This document shows, one piece after another, positions 8,903-17,980 of a DNA stretch of 64,000 bases. The notes beneath the pieces were generated by a model that did not search any database, had not been told where the DNA came from, and was given only the letters and a program-made list of their open reading frames with translations. The position numbers and the translations under genes are program-made. Source of the stretch: Janthinobacterium sp. B9-8 (GTDB taxonomy: Bacteria > Pseudomonadota > Gammaproteobacteria > Burkholderiales > Chitinibacteraceae); contig NZ_CP014222.1 in assembly GCF_000969645.2 (NCBI RefSeq), positions 1,116,001-1,180,000 on the forward strand. Direction: 5' to 3'. Positions within the stretch are counted from its first letter, which is position 1, and the number at the start of each line of letters is the position of its first letter.

Positions 8903-10771
8903 TTAAATATGCTCAAACTGCATTAAATAAAGCTGCGCGCAGCGTTTGGCGGTGTTGAGTATGGCTGTAGCTGCCTTGGGATCGATAGCGAGGGTGATTT
9001 CTACTGCGGCCAGCCAGCGGGCCAGATGGTGTTCGTCGTTGGCTCCGTGGTATTCCAAGAATTTAAAGGCTTGCGGCGGGAGGGCCACTTGCTGGCGCAG
9101 CATGGGCAAAAGGGCAGGTACGATACGCTGACCTGTACCTTCGATAATATAAATTGCGCCCAATAGACCGATCGGGTTGGGGGTTGCGGCGAGTGCATGC
9201 AGATAACTATTGAGCGCTTCGCCACCGGGGTTACGCTTAAGTGCGGTCAGCGGCAGCTCGCCGCCAGCGGCTTTGTAGTCTTGATATAAGATTTCAAAAT
9301 CGTGTTGTTCGTCATTAGCGTGCAGCTCGATCAGGCTGGCGAGCGGAGCAAAATCGCCACTTAGCGATGCGGCCGCTTCTCTCATCCACAAGCTGCCTTC
9401 GCGAACTTGCGGTACCCAAGCTGCAGTCCAGTTGCGGTAGCTTGCCACATCAAAACGCTGGCTCACCAGTTGCGAGATCACAGGGCTGCGCCAGACTTGC
9501 GAGCGATAATCTTGCCATAGGCTGGCTAGCTGAGTCAGCAGCGGTTGCAGCGCAAGTGGGGCATTCTCAGGCTGATGCGGCGCTGGGATATTGGGCTCGA
9601 AGGCGTCAGTGGGGGCGGCGGCGATGACTGGAGCGATAGGCGGGCTGCTGGTGTCCCCATCGACTACTTCAAACAACATATACGCTGCGCTAATCCGCCC
9701 TGATTCTGGAATAAAACAGAAAATCTTTTCACCAGCCTTAAGCGGCTTGGTCTGTAAAAAATCGGCCAGCATAATAAAGATAGATGCAGCACCGGTGTTG
9801 CCGCGCGTTTCCAGATTGCTATACCAGCGCTCTGGCGGGATGCTCAGCCCCGCTTTGGCGAGCAGCTCTTCCACCACCGGCATAAATTTAGCCGATGAAT
9901 AATGGCAAAGAAAATGGTCGATGTCGGTCGATTTAATCCAGCCTTTATTAACCAGCTTTACGTATTCATGAATGCACACATCAAACAGCTGCGGCAACAT
10001 GCGGATATCCTGGCGCAGCGACATTGCGCCAGCCGCTTCGGCCTCGCTAGAAGAAGCAAAATCTAGGAAAGATTGGTTACGATCTGTCGTCAGCCCCAGC
10101 TGCATACACACTGGATAATCGCCAGAAAAGCTCTTTTGATGAATCCATTTAAGCTTGATATTCAGCCCTGTCTTGGGCTGGCGGCTGAGTAGCAGCGCAC
10201 CGGCACCATCGGATAGCATCCAGCGCAAAAAGTGCGCGTCAAAATCACTTTGATAGCCGCGCGGGGCAAAGCGGCTTTTTTTGAACATGCGTGATGGCAT
10301 TTCGGCGGCCACAGCCAGCGCTTGTTGGTGCGAACCAAGCTCAATGGCTTGCGCGGCAAATTCAATGGCGCTGACGCCTGCTGCACATACGCCTTGGCAG
10401 GAAACAGTTTGCATGGGCGGCGCTGCGAGCTCGCCCTGAATCATATTGGCAAAGCCCGGCATGAGCGCGTCGCCCCCTGATGAGCCAACGGCTAATAAAG
10501 TCACGTCGCTGAGAGAGGTCTGTGCTCGATCTAAACACTGATGGACTGCGGCAGCGGCTATCTGGGCATGGTTTTCAATGGTTTGGCCCTGTGCATCAAT
10601 GCCGTAATGCCGTGTTTGGATACCATTTTCAGCCAAAATCCGGCTTTTTATTCGCATAGAAATGCGGTTGATGGGAGCAATAAAGGCATCCATCTCTTCA
10701 TTGTTGATAGCTGGCCCGGGTAGATGGAGGCCCGCTGCGTTAAGGTAAACGTGTTCAAACTGAATAGGCAT
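8903..10771 (-). CDS. Beta-ketoacyl-ACP synthase III fused to haem-oxygenase-like diiron (HDO) domain
   Basis: Residues 1-~380 (of 622) are a KAS III-type thiolase fold. The catalytic triad is visible: Cys129 in CQGVCAAGVSA, His290 in FLCHYSSAKF and Asn325 in NLETRGNTGAAS. A Pro/Ala-rich linker (~375-410) leads to a ~210-residue helical C-terminal domain. There the pattern IELHANDEQHDFEILY, YIIEGTGQRIV and EYHGANDEHHLARW gives the Glu/His ligand set expected for haem-oxygenase-like diiron oxidases (TenA/PqqC/UndA superfamily). KAS III makes a C-C bond on acyl chains, and HDO enzymes oxidise or decarboxylate substrates. I choose the ATG at 10771 because AAGGA lies 6 bases upstream and it overlaps the desaturase stop (TGATG). 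The ATG at 10849 would overlap that gene by 79 bases. Confidence 0.8.
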   Translation of the reverse strand: MPIQFEHVYLNAAGLHLPGPAINNEEMDAFIAPINRISMRIKSRILAENGIQTRHYGIDAQGQTIENHAQIAAAAVHQCLDRAQTSLSDVTLLAVGSSGGDALMPGFANMIQGELAAPPMQTVSCQGVCAAGVSAIEFAAQAIELGSHQQALAVAAEMPSRMFKKSRFAPRGYQSDFDAHFLRWMLSDGAGALLLSRQPKTGLNIKLKWIHQKSFSGDYPVCMQLGLTTDRNQSFLDFASSSEAEAAGAMSLRQDIRMLPQLFDVCIHEYVKLVNKGWIKSTDIDHFLCHYSSAKFMPVVEELLAKAGLSIPPERWYSNLETRGNTGAASIFIMLADFLQTKPLKAGEKIFCFIPESGRISAAYMLFEVVDGDTSSPPIAPVIAAAPTDAFEPNIPAPHQPENAPLALQPLLTQLASLWQDYRSQVWRSPVISQLVSQRFDVASYRNWTAAWVPQVREGSLWMREAAASLSGDFAPLASLIELHANDEQHDFEILYQDYKAAGGELPLTALKRNPGGEALNSYLHALAATPNPIGLLGAIYIIEGTGQRIVPALLPMLRQQVALPPQAFKFLEYHGANDEHHLARWLAAVEITLAIDPKAATAILNTAKRCAQLYLMQFEHI

Positions 10772-11640
10772 CAGGATTCCTTGGTATGGCTCATCAAGCT
10801 CTGACTGCGCCAGCGTGGCCAGATCAGGCTTAGAAAATAGCTGCGGCACATATACCAGAGCAAAGGGCCAGCGTTGAGGCGCGGATCGATTTGTTCGCGG
10901 TATTGTGGGTGGAGGTGGCTTAGCTCTGACCAGTGCGCGCGCGGGTGGAGATGGTGCGCGGTATGCAGGCCGATATTAAATAGCAGCGGGTTGACCCAGC
11001 CTTCAAAGTTGCGGGCAAAATTAATGTTTGAGTTGCCATCGGCATGGGCATGTTGCAGGTAATTGGTGGCCAGTAGCCAGTGCAGGCCATGGAGCTGGGG
11101 TAGTAAGACAAAGATAAGAAATTTTTGCCAGTTCAGCCAGGCCAGAACGCCCCATAGCAAGAGCACGGTGGCGTATTGACACAGGCAGTAATAAAACACG
11201 CCAGCATGCCACCGCTTTAAGCTCAGTAGCCAGTTTACAAAGAGCGGATAGAGTACGACTGTGGCTTGCAGGGGGTGCAAAAGATAGCCGGTCAGATCGT
11301 TACTGTCGCGACCAAAGCGATAAGTGCGTGCTACATCTTTAGGGCCGTGGCGGTGGCGGTGATGATTGCGGATATGCGCCGGATAAAACACAAAAGTGGG
11401 GTGGCCTTGCAAGAGCGTGATCCAAAAATCGCTGATTCGATTGAGCGATTTACTGCGCCACATTCGTAAATGGGCGTGATTGTGGTGAATTACGCCAATG
11501 CCGAGGGTAAGAAACAGCATGATGGCAAAGAGAATCTGATTGATCAGGGAGGCTAGCCCAGTGCGCCATAGCCAAATGACCAGCAGCGGCTGCAGGATGA
11601 GATAGAGCAGGCTTTGCCAATCGCGTTTACTCCTAAGCAT
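10771..11640 (-). CDS. Membrane fatty acid desaturase
   Basis: This 289-residue membrane protein has the three histidine boxes of the diiron fatty acid desaturases. They are HHNHAH near residue 52, HIRNHHRHRH near 90, and HTAHHLHP near 225, the last being the usual HxxHH box. Four or so hydrophobic segments surround them. It should introduce a double bond (or related oxidation) into an acyl chain in the inner membrane. The start at 11640 overlaps the upstream gene's stop (ATGCTTAG). An ATG at 11667 is also possible. Its stop overlaps the ATG of the KAS III fusion, indicating translational coupling. Substrate is unknown. Confidence 0.85.
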   Translation of the reverse strand: MLRSKRDWQSLLYLILQPLLVIWLWRTGLASLINQILFAIMLFLTLGIGVIHHNHAHLRMWRSKSLNRISDFWITLLQGHPTFVFYPAHIRNHHRHRHGPKDVARTYRFGRDSNDLTGYLLHPLQATVVLYPLFVNWLLSLKRWHAGVFYYCLCQYATVLLLWGVLAWLNWQKFLIFVLLPQLHGLHWLLATNYLQHAHADGNSNINFARNFEGWVNPLLFNIGLHTAHHLHPRAHWSELSHLHPQYREQIDPRLNAGPLLWYMCRSYFLSLIWPRWRSQSLMSHTKES

Positions 11641-12412
11641 TGCGCTCGATCTGCTTATTGGCGGCATCTGCGGGTAGAGCGGTGTTTAACAGGCGATCCA
11701 TAAACGGAAACATAAAGCCGTAATTGCCGTGATAACAGGCGTGGTGTAGATGATGGCGGCGCGCGCCATTGAGCCACCAGCGATCATGATTGGCATCGGG
11801 TAAAAAATCGTAATTGGAATGACCGATATTATTAAAAATAATACTAAAAACGGGAACGGCAGCGAGCGAGTAAATCGAGAAATCATGCATTAGCATCGGT
11901 AGCATAATCACATTGCCTAGCATGATGGCTTCAACAGGGTGAAAGCTATAAGTAGACCAAGGTGTGGTCACTATCGAGCGATGGTGAGGCAAATGAAAGC
12001 GCTTTAGCCAGCGGGTGTGCAGTAAGCGGTGGTTGAGATAAAAATGGATTTCATTCCAGATCACTAAGACGAAGATCTCGGTGGCTATCTGCATGCCTGA
12101 AGCATGAAGGGCGAGCTGCGCCCAGCCTAGCTGCAGCATGCCCCAAGGGAAAATCATCCCTGTGCCAAATAAAATAATGGTGAGTATTGATTGGCTTAGC
12201 TCGCGAGTGAGCTGCTGTGGGCCTTGTGGCCGGGGGTCTAGTGCATGGCCATAGGCAATTCTAGGCAAAAGCTGATGGCTTAAAAACCAGGTGAGTGCGC
12301 CAAAGCCAAAATACAGGGCGGCAAAAAATAGCACGCCAACGCCCATAATTTCATGCCACTGAGTATTGAGAATAAATTCGCGCACAGAGCTTGGTCCAAA
12401 GACAATGGCCAA
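11633..12412 (-). CDS. Sterol desaturase / fatty acid hydroxylase family protein
   Basis: The 259-residue protein has four to five hydrophobic helices and the clustered His motifs of the fatty acid hydroxylase superfamily. These are HFYLNHRLLH, HLPHHRS and RRHHLHHACYHGNYG. Members use a membrane diiron centre to hydroxylate or desaturate lipids. It is the first gene of a tight minus-strand operon, overlapping the desaturase gene by 8 bases. The pair of diiron membrane enzymes followed by a KAS III-diiron fusion suggests stepwise oxidation and condensation of one lipid. This pathway role is inference. Confidence 0.85.
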   Translation of the reverse strand: MAIVFGPSSVREFILNTQWHEIMGVGVLFFAALYFGFGALTWFLSHQLLPRIAYGHALDPRPQGPQQLTRELSQSILTIILFGTGMIFPWGMLQLGWAQLALHASGMQIATEIFVLVIWNEIHFYLNHRLLHTRWLKRFHLPHHRSIVTTPWSTYSFHPVEAIMLGNVIMLPMLMHDFSIYSLAAVPVFSIIFNNIGHSNYDFLPDANHDRWWLNGARRHHLHHACYHGNYGFMFPFMDRLLNTALPADAANKQIERNA

Positions 12413-12490
12413 TTGTATGACATTTAATAGCCTGTTTGCATAGTTTGTCGGCGAGCAAGGAGAATGTGTAATGGCTTAGTCAGGTGGTGG

Positions 12491-12522
12491 CAAAAAAATA
12501 GCCCGCGGTGCAGGCGGGCTAT
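12491..12522 (-). terminator. Rho-independent terminator after ccoH
   Basis: On the minus strand a 9-bp stem (ATAGCCCGC paired with GCGGGCTAT, 12498-12522) is followed by a run of seven T (12491-12497 on the + strand reads A). It lies 11 bases after the ccoH stop and closes the cbb3 locus. Confidence 0.85.
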
Positions 12523-12532
12523 GGGGTGATGC

Positions 12533-13030
12533 CTACAAAGTAGGGGTGAGCGCCAGGGCTTCGGCATCGCTAATGGTCCATTCGGCTTTTAAGCGCCAAT
12601 GCTTTTGCGTATCCGCCAGCTCTACTTGCCAGCGCGGCTGGGTGAGGGCATTTTCTAGCTTGCCCACATAAAACTGCGGCGCTTCTTTGCTCAGGATAAT
12701 GGTTTGATCTTTTCCTGCACGGGTGGGGTGCATCAGTTTGAGCACCAGATTGTCGTTGACCGCTTTATTCAGATGAATACGGATCGATTTACCATCAGCG
12801 CCCAGCATCAGCTGGCCGCTTAGGCCCAGCGCGGCTGCCTTACTATCCCGATGAATCTGGCTGTTGATTTCCTGGCCTTCTTTGTAGTAATCATCGCTGA
12901 CTAAGCCGTCGTCACTTTGTACCGCCTGAAAAAACAAGTTGATCCCGCCGATGACGGCCACCGCAGGAAAAAGAATCAGCAGCCATACATGACGGTGCTT
13001 ATACCAAGGTTCAATTGTTTCTACTTGCAT
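12533..13030 (-). CDS. ccoH: FixH/CcoH family cbb3 oxidase assembly protein
   Basis: The protein is 165 residues with one N-terminal membrane helix (about 14-34, HVWLLILFPAVAVIGGINLFF). It continues into a periplasmic domain with the DDGLVSDDYYKEGQEIN segment typical of FixH. The family is needed for maturation of cbb3 oxidase, probably copper delivery to CcoN. The gene begins directly after ccoG (stop at 13032, start at 13030), so the two are translationally linked. It is the last gene of the locus. Confidence 0.88.
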   Translation of the reverse strand: MQVETIEPWYKHRHVWLLILFPAVAVIGGINLFFQAVQSDDGLVSDDYYKEGQEINSQIHRDSKAAALGLSGQLMLGADGKSIRIHLNKAVNDNLVLKLMHPTRAGKDQTIILSKEAPQFYVGKLENALTQPRWQVELADTQKHWRLKAEWTISDAEALALTPTL

Positions 13031-13031
13031 T

Positions 13032-14468
13032 TTATCTTCCTATAAAACTGGATTTTTCTCGTGCCGTGATCGCTGGGTTATCCGTTGCGGTAATAATGAA
13101 GTGCATTTCATGCCCGCCGGGGCCTGCTTTGCCTGGCTCTACTTGTACGCGCACGCCAATATCCTGGCTGGCTGTGGCTTCAACAAAGATCTGACCGCTG
13201 CCTTCCACAATGGTTCTTGAGTTGGGTAAGCCATCGGTGGTGATGATATAGCTATGGGCTTTTTCATCGGCATTTTGAATTTGTAAGCGATAGCTATTTT
13301 CCAGCCAGCCATCGTCAGCTTCTCGCACCATGGCGACCCGGTCACGAGAGATATTCACTTTGATCGGCTTACGCATGGCTAAAGAGCCAACGGTAATGCC
13401 CAGAATGATAATCAGCACCAGCACATACATCATCACCCGTGGACGAGTGATTTTTTTGATGATGTCGCGTTCCGGGTATTTATGCTCTAGTGCGTTTTCG
13501 GTGGTGTAGCGTATCAGCCCGCGTGGATATTGCATTTTATCCATAATTTCATCACAGGCATCAATACAGGCGGCACAGCCGATGCACTCGTATTGTAAGC
13601 CATCGCGGATATCAATCCCCACAGGGCAAACCTGTACGCACACCGTGCAATCGATGCAGTCGCCAAGGCCGGCGGCTTTGTAATCGGTCCCTTTCTTACG
13701 GCTGCCGCGAGGGTCGCCGCGTTCGGCATCGTAAGAAATAATCAGGGTATCTGCATCAAACATCGTGCTTTGAAAGCGCGCATAGGGGCACATATATTTA
13801 CAGACTTGCTCACGCATCCAACCGGCATTGCCATAAGTGGCGAAGCCATAAAAGCAAACCCAGAAGGTTTCCCACGCGCTGAGATTAAACCGGCTTGCTT
13901 CTGCCCACAGATCCACAATCGGCGTGAAATAACCAACAAAAGTGAAACCTGTCCAGAGCGATAGCAAAATCCAGATGCTGTGTTTGCTTACTTTTAAACG
14001 GATTTTCCTTGCGCTGAGTGGTGCGGTATCAAGTTTGATGCGGGCCATTCGATCGCCTTCCACCCATTTTTCTATCCAGAGAAAAATCTCGGTGTAGACG
14101 GTTTGCGGACAGGCGTAGCCACACCAAAGCCGTCCGCCTGCGGTGGTCCAGGCAAAAAGACCAATGGCACTGGCTAAGAGCAGGGCGGTGAGGTAGATGA
14201 AGTCTTGTGGCAGAAATACAAAGCCATAGATGTAAAAAATGTGTTCGTTCAAATTAAATAGCAGCGCCTGACGGCCATTCATTTGAATCCAGGGCATGCC
14301 ATAAAAGAACAGTTGAGTGATGACAACAAATAGAATACGCCAGCGATTAAACAAACCGTTTACCCAGCGGGGGTAGATTTTTTTATGCTTGCTGTAGAGG
14401 TGGATTTCTTCGTATTCACCATCGTCCTGGATCACGGTGACGGGAATATCTCGTAATTTTTTACTCAT
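13032..14468 (-). CDS. ccoG: Cytochrome c oxidase accessory protein CcoG (FixG)
   Basis: This 478-residue inner-membrane protein has about five helices. Two ferredoxin-like cysteine clusters (CIDCTVCVQVCPVGID and CIGCAACIDACDEIM) should bind two 4Fe-4S centres. CcoG reduces copper for assembly of cbb3 oxidase. A C-terminal IgG-like domain follows the last helix. The start at 14468 (MSKKLRDIPV) is preceded by GGAG with good spacing; an in-frame ATG at 14531 lacks support. A hairpin between ccoP and ccoG probably lowers or separates expression from the structural genes. Confidence 0.9.
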   Translation of the reverse strand: MSKKLRDIPVTVIQDDGEYEEIHLYSKHKKIYPRWVNGLFNRWRILFVVITQLFFYGMPWIQMNGRQALLFNLNEHIFYIYGFVFLPQDFIYLTALLLASAIGLFAWTTAGGRLWCGYACPQTVYTEIFLWIEKWVEGDRMARIKLDTAPLSARKIRLKVSKHSIWILLSLWTGFTFVGYFTPIVDLWAEASRFNLSAWETFWVCFYGFATYGNAGWMREQVCKYMCPYARFQSTMFDADTLIISYDAERGDPRGSRKKGTDYKAAGLGDCIDCTVCVQVCPVGIDIRDGLQYECIGCAACIDACDEIMDKMQYPRGLIRYTTENALEHKYPERDIIKKITRPRVMMYVLVLIIILGITVGSLAMRKPIKVNISRDRVAMVREADDGWLENSYRLQIQNADEKAHSYIITTDGLPNSRTIVEGSGQIFVEATASQDIGVRVQVEPGKAGPGGHEMHFIITATDNPAITAREKSSFIGR

Positions 14469-14533
14469 TTTCACTACTCCAAGCAAAATGGCTTGCGGCA
14501 GCGTAACGCTCGCGCAAAGCATTTCGATCAAGG

Positions 14534-14563
14534 AAAACGGGCGGGATAAGCCCGCCCGTTTAA
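14534..14563 (-). terminator. Hairpin terminator or attenuator between ccoP and ccoG
   Basis: A 10-bp GC-rich stem (14536-14545 with 14551-14560, loop ATAAG) is followed on the minus strand by TTTTCC. It lies 40 bases after the ccoP stop, so it would end or attenuate transcripts of ccoNOQP before ccoGH. Confidence 0.7.
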
Positions 14564-14602
14564 AGCACTAGGGGGGCACACCTGCCCACCCTATATGTTT
14601 TC

Positions 14603-15511
14603 CTACTTCGCTTTTTCCTTGTTGGAAAGACCGTAAACATAGCCAGCCAGTAAATGCACTTTGGCATCGCCCAGGAATTCTTTCCAGGCAGGCATCACAT
14701 TGCTGCGACCATTGGTGATGGTCTCAATAATGACCGCTTCAGAGCCACCATACAGCCAGTTGTTGTCAGTCAGATTAGGCGCCCCTAAATCCTGATTGCC
14801 TTTGCCTTCCACGCCATGACATGCCACACAGACTTGTTTGAACGTCTCTGCGCCACGGCTGGCACGCAATTCATTACGTGGCTTGCCTGCCAGCTGTAAT
14901 ACATAGTTGGCCGCGTCTTTTACTTTTTCTTCACCAAAAACGGCACCAAACGCAGGCATTTGTCCGTGACGGCCATTGGCAATGGTTTCCAGGATTTTTT
15001 CTGGTGTGCCACCGTGCAGCCATTCGCCATCGGTCAGGTTAGGAAAACCTTTTGCACCTCGCGCATCTGCACCATGACACTGGATACAGTATGTAAGGTA
15101 CAGGCGTTTACCCATATCCATTGCATCCTGATTTTTTGAAATGCTAGCAATCGGCATTTTGGAGTACTTATCGTACAAGAGCTGATATTTAGAATCGGCT
15201 TGTACAACCTCTTTACCGTACTGATTGCTAGAAGTCCATTTCCAGACGCCACCCCAGATACCCGGGTAGAGTACAAGGTAAACCACGCTAAAAACAATGG
15301 TCATATAGAACATCATGACCCACCAGCCTGGTAGCGGATTGTTGTATTCCTCTAGATCGCCATCCCATTTGTGGCCGGTTACATCGGCGTTTTCACCTTT
15401 TTTAAGCTTAACAACGCCTTGGCTCATCAGGAGCAAAGTCATCGCTACAATACCGCCGATCACAATGATCGCGATCCAATAATTCCAAAAGATACTTTGA
15501 AAATCTGTCAT
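14603..15511 (-). CDS. ccoP: cbb3-type cytochrome c oxidase subunit III (dihaem)
   Basis: This 302-residue protein has two N-terminal membrane helices (about 10-30 and 62-85). Two cytochrome c domains follow, each with a CXXCH haem site: CIQCHGADARG near 137-141 and CVACHGVEGKG near 227. It passes electrons from soluble cytochrome c or the bc1 complex to CcoO/CcoN. It is encoded immediately after ccoQ in the standard ccoNOQP order. Confidence 0.95.
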   Translation of the reverse strand: MTDFQSIFWNYWIAIIVIGGIVAMTLLLMSQGVVKLKKGENADVTGHKWDGDLEEYNNPLPGWWVMMFYMTIVFSVVYLVLYPGIWGGVWKWTSSNQYGKEVVQADSKYQLLYDKYSKMPIASISKNQDAMDMGKRLYLTYCIQCHGADARGAKGFPNLTDGEWLHGGTPEKILETIANGRHGQMPAFGAVFGEEKVKDAANYVLQLAGKPRNELRASRGAETFKQVCVACHGVEGKGNQDLGAPNLTDNNWLYGGSEAVIIETITNGRSNVMPAWKEFLGDAKVHLLAGYVYGLSNKEKAK

Positions 15512-15530
15512 TTTTTATATCCTCTAGAAA

Positions 15531-15698
15531 TCAGGAGGTCTTGTTTGATGAGGGCAGATCATCATCAAGGAACGGCTGATTGGCCGCTTCATCAAAGGAT
15601 GCTTTGCTATTTTTGCTGCAGGCCCAAATGATGATGCCAACAAAGCAGATAAAACTGGCTACGGTAGAAAGCACGCGCAGATCGTTTAGTATTTCCAT
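15531..15698 (-). CDS. ccoQ: cbb3-type oxidase subunit CcoQ (FixQ)
   Basis: A 55-codon frame on the minus strand begins ATG at 15698 with AGAGG about 8 bases upstream and ends TGA at 15531-15533. The product starts MEILNDLRVLSTVASFICFV. It has one membrane helix ending GIIIWAC, then an acidic tail FDEAANQPFLDDDLP. That size and layout is CcoQ, a small subunit that stabilises the cbb3 complex. It lies 6 bases after ccoO and 19 bases before ccoP. Confidence 0.9.
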   Translation of the reverse strand: MEILNDLRVLSTVASFICFVGIIIWACSKNSKASFDEAANQPFLDDDLPSSNKTS

Positions 15699-15704
15699 GA
15701 TGAA

Positions 15705-16331
15705 TTACCTCTTGTTCTTGAGTGCAAGACCCAAGCCTTGTAGGTAGAAAATCACTGCTTCCATTTCTGTTTTGCCTTCCGTTGCGGCGATCGAACCTTT
15801 GATATCCGCGTCGGTGTAAGGATCGCCCAGCTTACGCAGTGCAGCCATTTTGGCGGGGAGAGCTGCCGAATCCACTTTGTTTGCAGCCAGCCATGGGAAG
15901 GCAGGCATATTGGATTCGGGCACTACATCACGCGGGTTCATCAAGTGTGCACGATGCCATTCATCAGAGTAGCGAGCGCCAACACGTGCCAGATCCGGCC
16001 CGGTGCGTTTCGAACCCCATTGGAACGGACGATCGTAAACCGATTCACCTGCTACCGAGTAATGGCCATAGCGTTCTGTTTCTGCACGGAAAGGGCGAAT
16101 CATTTGTGAGTGGCAGTTGTAACAGCCTTCACGCACATAGATATCGCGCCCAGCCAGAGCCAGTGCGGTGTAAGGCTTTACCCCGGCAATCGGTTTGGTG
16201 GTGGAGTTGCTAAACATCAGCGGTAAAATTTCTACCAGCATGGCAACGCTGAGCGTCAGCAACGTTAGAATAATCAAATAAGCAACGTTTTGTTCAACCC
16301 GCGATTGCAGCTGGTTCATAAAGTTTTTCAT
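15705..16331 (-). CDS. ccoO: cbb3-type cytochrome c oxidase subunit II (monohaem)
   Basis: The 208-residue protein has an N-terminal membrane anchor (about 18-38, [20 protein letters not shown]). A single haem c site [12 protein letters not shown] follows, and a later [14 protein letters not shown] segment ([18 protein letters not shown]) contributes the axial Met region. It is the electron-transfer subunit next to CcoN. The start lies 18 bases after the ccoN stop and the ribosome binding site GGGGAG is visible. Confidence 0.95.
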   Translation of the reverse strand: MKNFMNQLQSRVEQNVAYLIILTLLTLSVAMLVEILPLMFSNSTTKPIAGVKPYTALALAGRDIYVREGCYNCHSQMIRPFRAETERYGHYSVAGESVYDRPFQWGSKRTGPDLARVGARYSDEWHRAHLMNPRDVVPESNMPAFPWLAANKVDSAALPAKMAALRKLGDPYTDADIKGSIAATEGKTEMEAVIFYLQGLGLALKNKR

Positions 16332-16349
16332 GGTTTTCTCTCCCCTCGA

Positions 16350-17771
16350 TCAGGCGTGTTGGGCGATGGCCGGAATTTTGGCATCGACGGCTTGGCCCGA
16401 AAAAGCGGTACGCAGCACGTTGTAAAGCATTAAGAACATGCCCGACAAGAAGCACAGGCCACCTAAGAAACGGATAAAGTAATACGGGTACGATGCTTTA
16501 ACTGAATCAATAAACGCATAAGTTAAAGTGCCGTCTGTATTGACTGCGCGCCACATCAGGCCTTGTGTTACACCGGCAATCCACATGGAAGAGATGTAGA
16601 GCACCACACCGATGGTTGCAATCCAGAAGTGGGTATCGATCAGCTTCACCGAATACATTTCTTCTTTATTAAATAAGCGCGGAATCAGGTAGTAAATCGA
16701 GCCGATGGTAATCATCGCTACCCAGCCTAAAGCGCCGGAATGAACGTGACCAATGGTCCAATCTGTGTAGTGCGAGAGTGCATTGACTGTTTTGATGGCC
16801 ATCATTGGGCCTTCAAAAGTAGACATACCGTAGAACGACAACGCAGTAACGAGGAATTTCAGGATTGGATCGGTACGCAGCTTATGCCATGCACCTGATA
16901 GCGTCATAATCCCGTTGATCATCCCGCCCCAGCTTGGTGCCAGCAGAATCAAAGAGAACACCATACCCAGTGATTGAGTCCAGTCAGGCAGTGCGGTGTA
17001 GTGCAGATGGTGAGGGCCAGCCCACATATAGGTGAACGACAGCGCCCAGAAGTGCACAACAGACAGGCGATAGGAGTAAACCGGACGACCCGCTTGCTTT
17101 GGCACAAAGTAATACATCATGCCCAAGAAGCCTGCAGTCAGGAAGAAACCGACCGCATTGTGGCCATACCACCATTGCACCATGGCATCAACCGCACCCG
17201 AATAAACCGAGTAGGACTTGGTGGCAGAAACAGGAATCGCTAAGCCGTTAATAATATGCAGCAGGGCAACGGCCAGAATGAACGCACCATAAAACCAGTT
17301 AGCCACATAGATATGCTTTACTTTGCGCTTGGCAATCGTGCCAAAAAACACAATCGCGTAAGCAACCCAGATCACAGCGATCAGCCATGTAATCGGCCAT
17401 TCCAGCTCGGCATACTCTTTACCACGGGTATAACCCATGGGTAAGGTGATTGCGGCTAGGACGATCACTAGCTGCCAGCCCCAGAAATGGAAGGCAGCCA
17501 GCTTGTCGGAGATCAAGCGCACATTACAGGTGCGTTGAACTACGTAATACGAGGTCGCGAATAAACCGCTGCCACCAAACGCAAAAATAACCGCATTAGT
17601 ATGCAATGGGCGCAAGCGGCCAAAATGAAAGTAAGGGCCAAAATTAAGTTCCGGCCAGTACATCTGGGCGGCGATGATCACGCCAACCAGCATCCCGACA
17701 ATCCCCCAAATGACGGTCATGATGGCAAATTGCCGCACCACTTTGTAGTTGTATGTACCTAGGTGTTCCAT
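16350..17771 (-). CDS. ccoN: cbb3-type cytochrome c oxidase subunit I
   Basis: This 473-residue, 12-helix protein is the catalytic haem-copper subunit. Histidine ligands sit in [46 protein letters not shown] and [10 protein letters not shown]. It reduces oxygen to water with proton pumping at low oxygen. It opens the ccoNOQP transcription unit, and a consensus-like FNR site lies about 170 bases upstream at 17943-17956. Length and start ([15 protein letters not shown]) match the family. Confidence 0.96.
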   Translation of the reverse strand: MEHLGTYNYKVVRQFAIMTVIWGIVGMLVGVIIAAQMYWPELNFGPYFHFGRLRPLHTNAVIFAFGGSGLFATSYYVVQRTCNVRLISDKLAAFHFWGWQLVIVLAAITLPMGYTRGKEYAELEWPITWLIAVIWVAYAIVFFGTIAKRKVKHIYVANWFYGAFILAVALLHIINGLAIPVSATKSYSVYSGAVDAMVQWWYGHNAVGFFLTAGFLGMMYYFVPKQAGRPVYSYRLSVVHFWALSFTYMWAGPHHLHYTALPDWTQSLGMVFSLILLAPSWGGMINGIMTLSGAWHKLRTDPILKFLVTALSFYGMSTFEGPMMAIKTVNALSHYTDWTIGHVHSGALGWVAMITIGSIYYLIPRLFNKEEMYSVKLIDTHFWIATIGVVLYISSMWIAGVTQGLMWRAVNTDGTLTYAFIDSVKASYPYYFIRFLGGLCFLSGMFLMLYNVLRTAFSGQAVDAKIPAIAQHA

Positions 17772-17942
17772 GCGAGCTCCGATTGATCTCCAACAGCTTG
17801 GACTTTGAAATGTGTGACTTGAAAAATGAACAACCTGTCTGCATTTAACTAGCTGTAAGGAAAAACTAGTTTTTTGCTGGTCGTGAATATTTCTTATGTA
17901 ATTATGCCAACTGAACTTTATCTGCTTCAGTCCGCATTCTTA

Positions 17943-17956
17943 TTGACGAACATCAA
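17943..17956 (-). promoter_or_regulatory. FNR/ANR box upstream of ccoN
   Basis: TTGACGAACATCAA matches the FNR consensus TTGAT-N4-ATCAA with one difference. It lies just after the ccoS stop and upstream of ccoN on the minus strand. A GATAAAGT (17922-17915) about 30 bases downstream could serve as the -10 element of a class II FNR promoter. That promoter assignment is inference. Confidence 0.75.
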
Positions 17957-17980
17957 TGCCTTTCATCAGATCGCGGCATT

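Noticed and set aside
10772..10849. N-terminal extension of the KAS III fusion (ATG at 10849)
   Set aside because: It would overlap the desaturase gene by 79 bases; the ATG at 10771 has a good ribosome binding site and a TGATG overlap.
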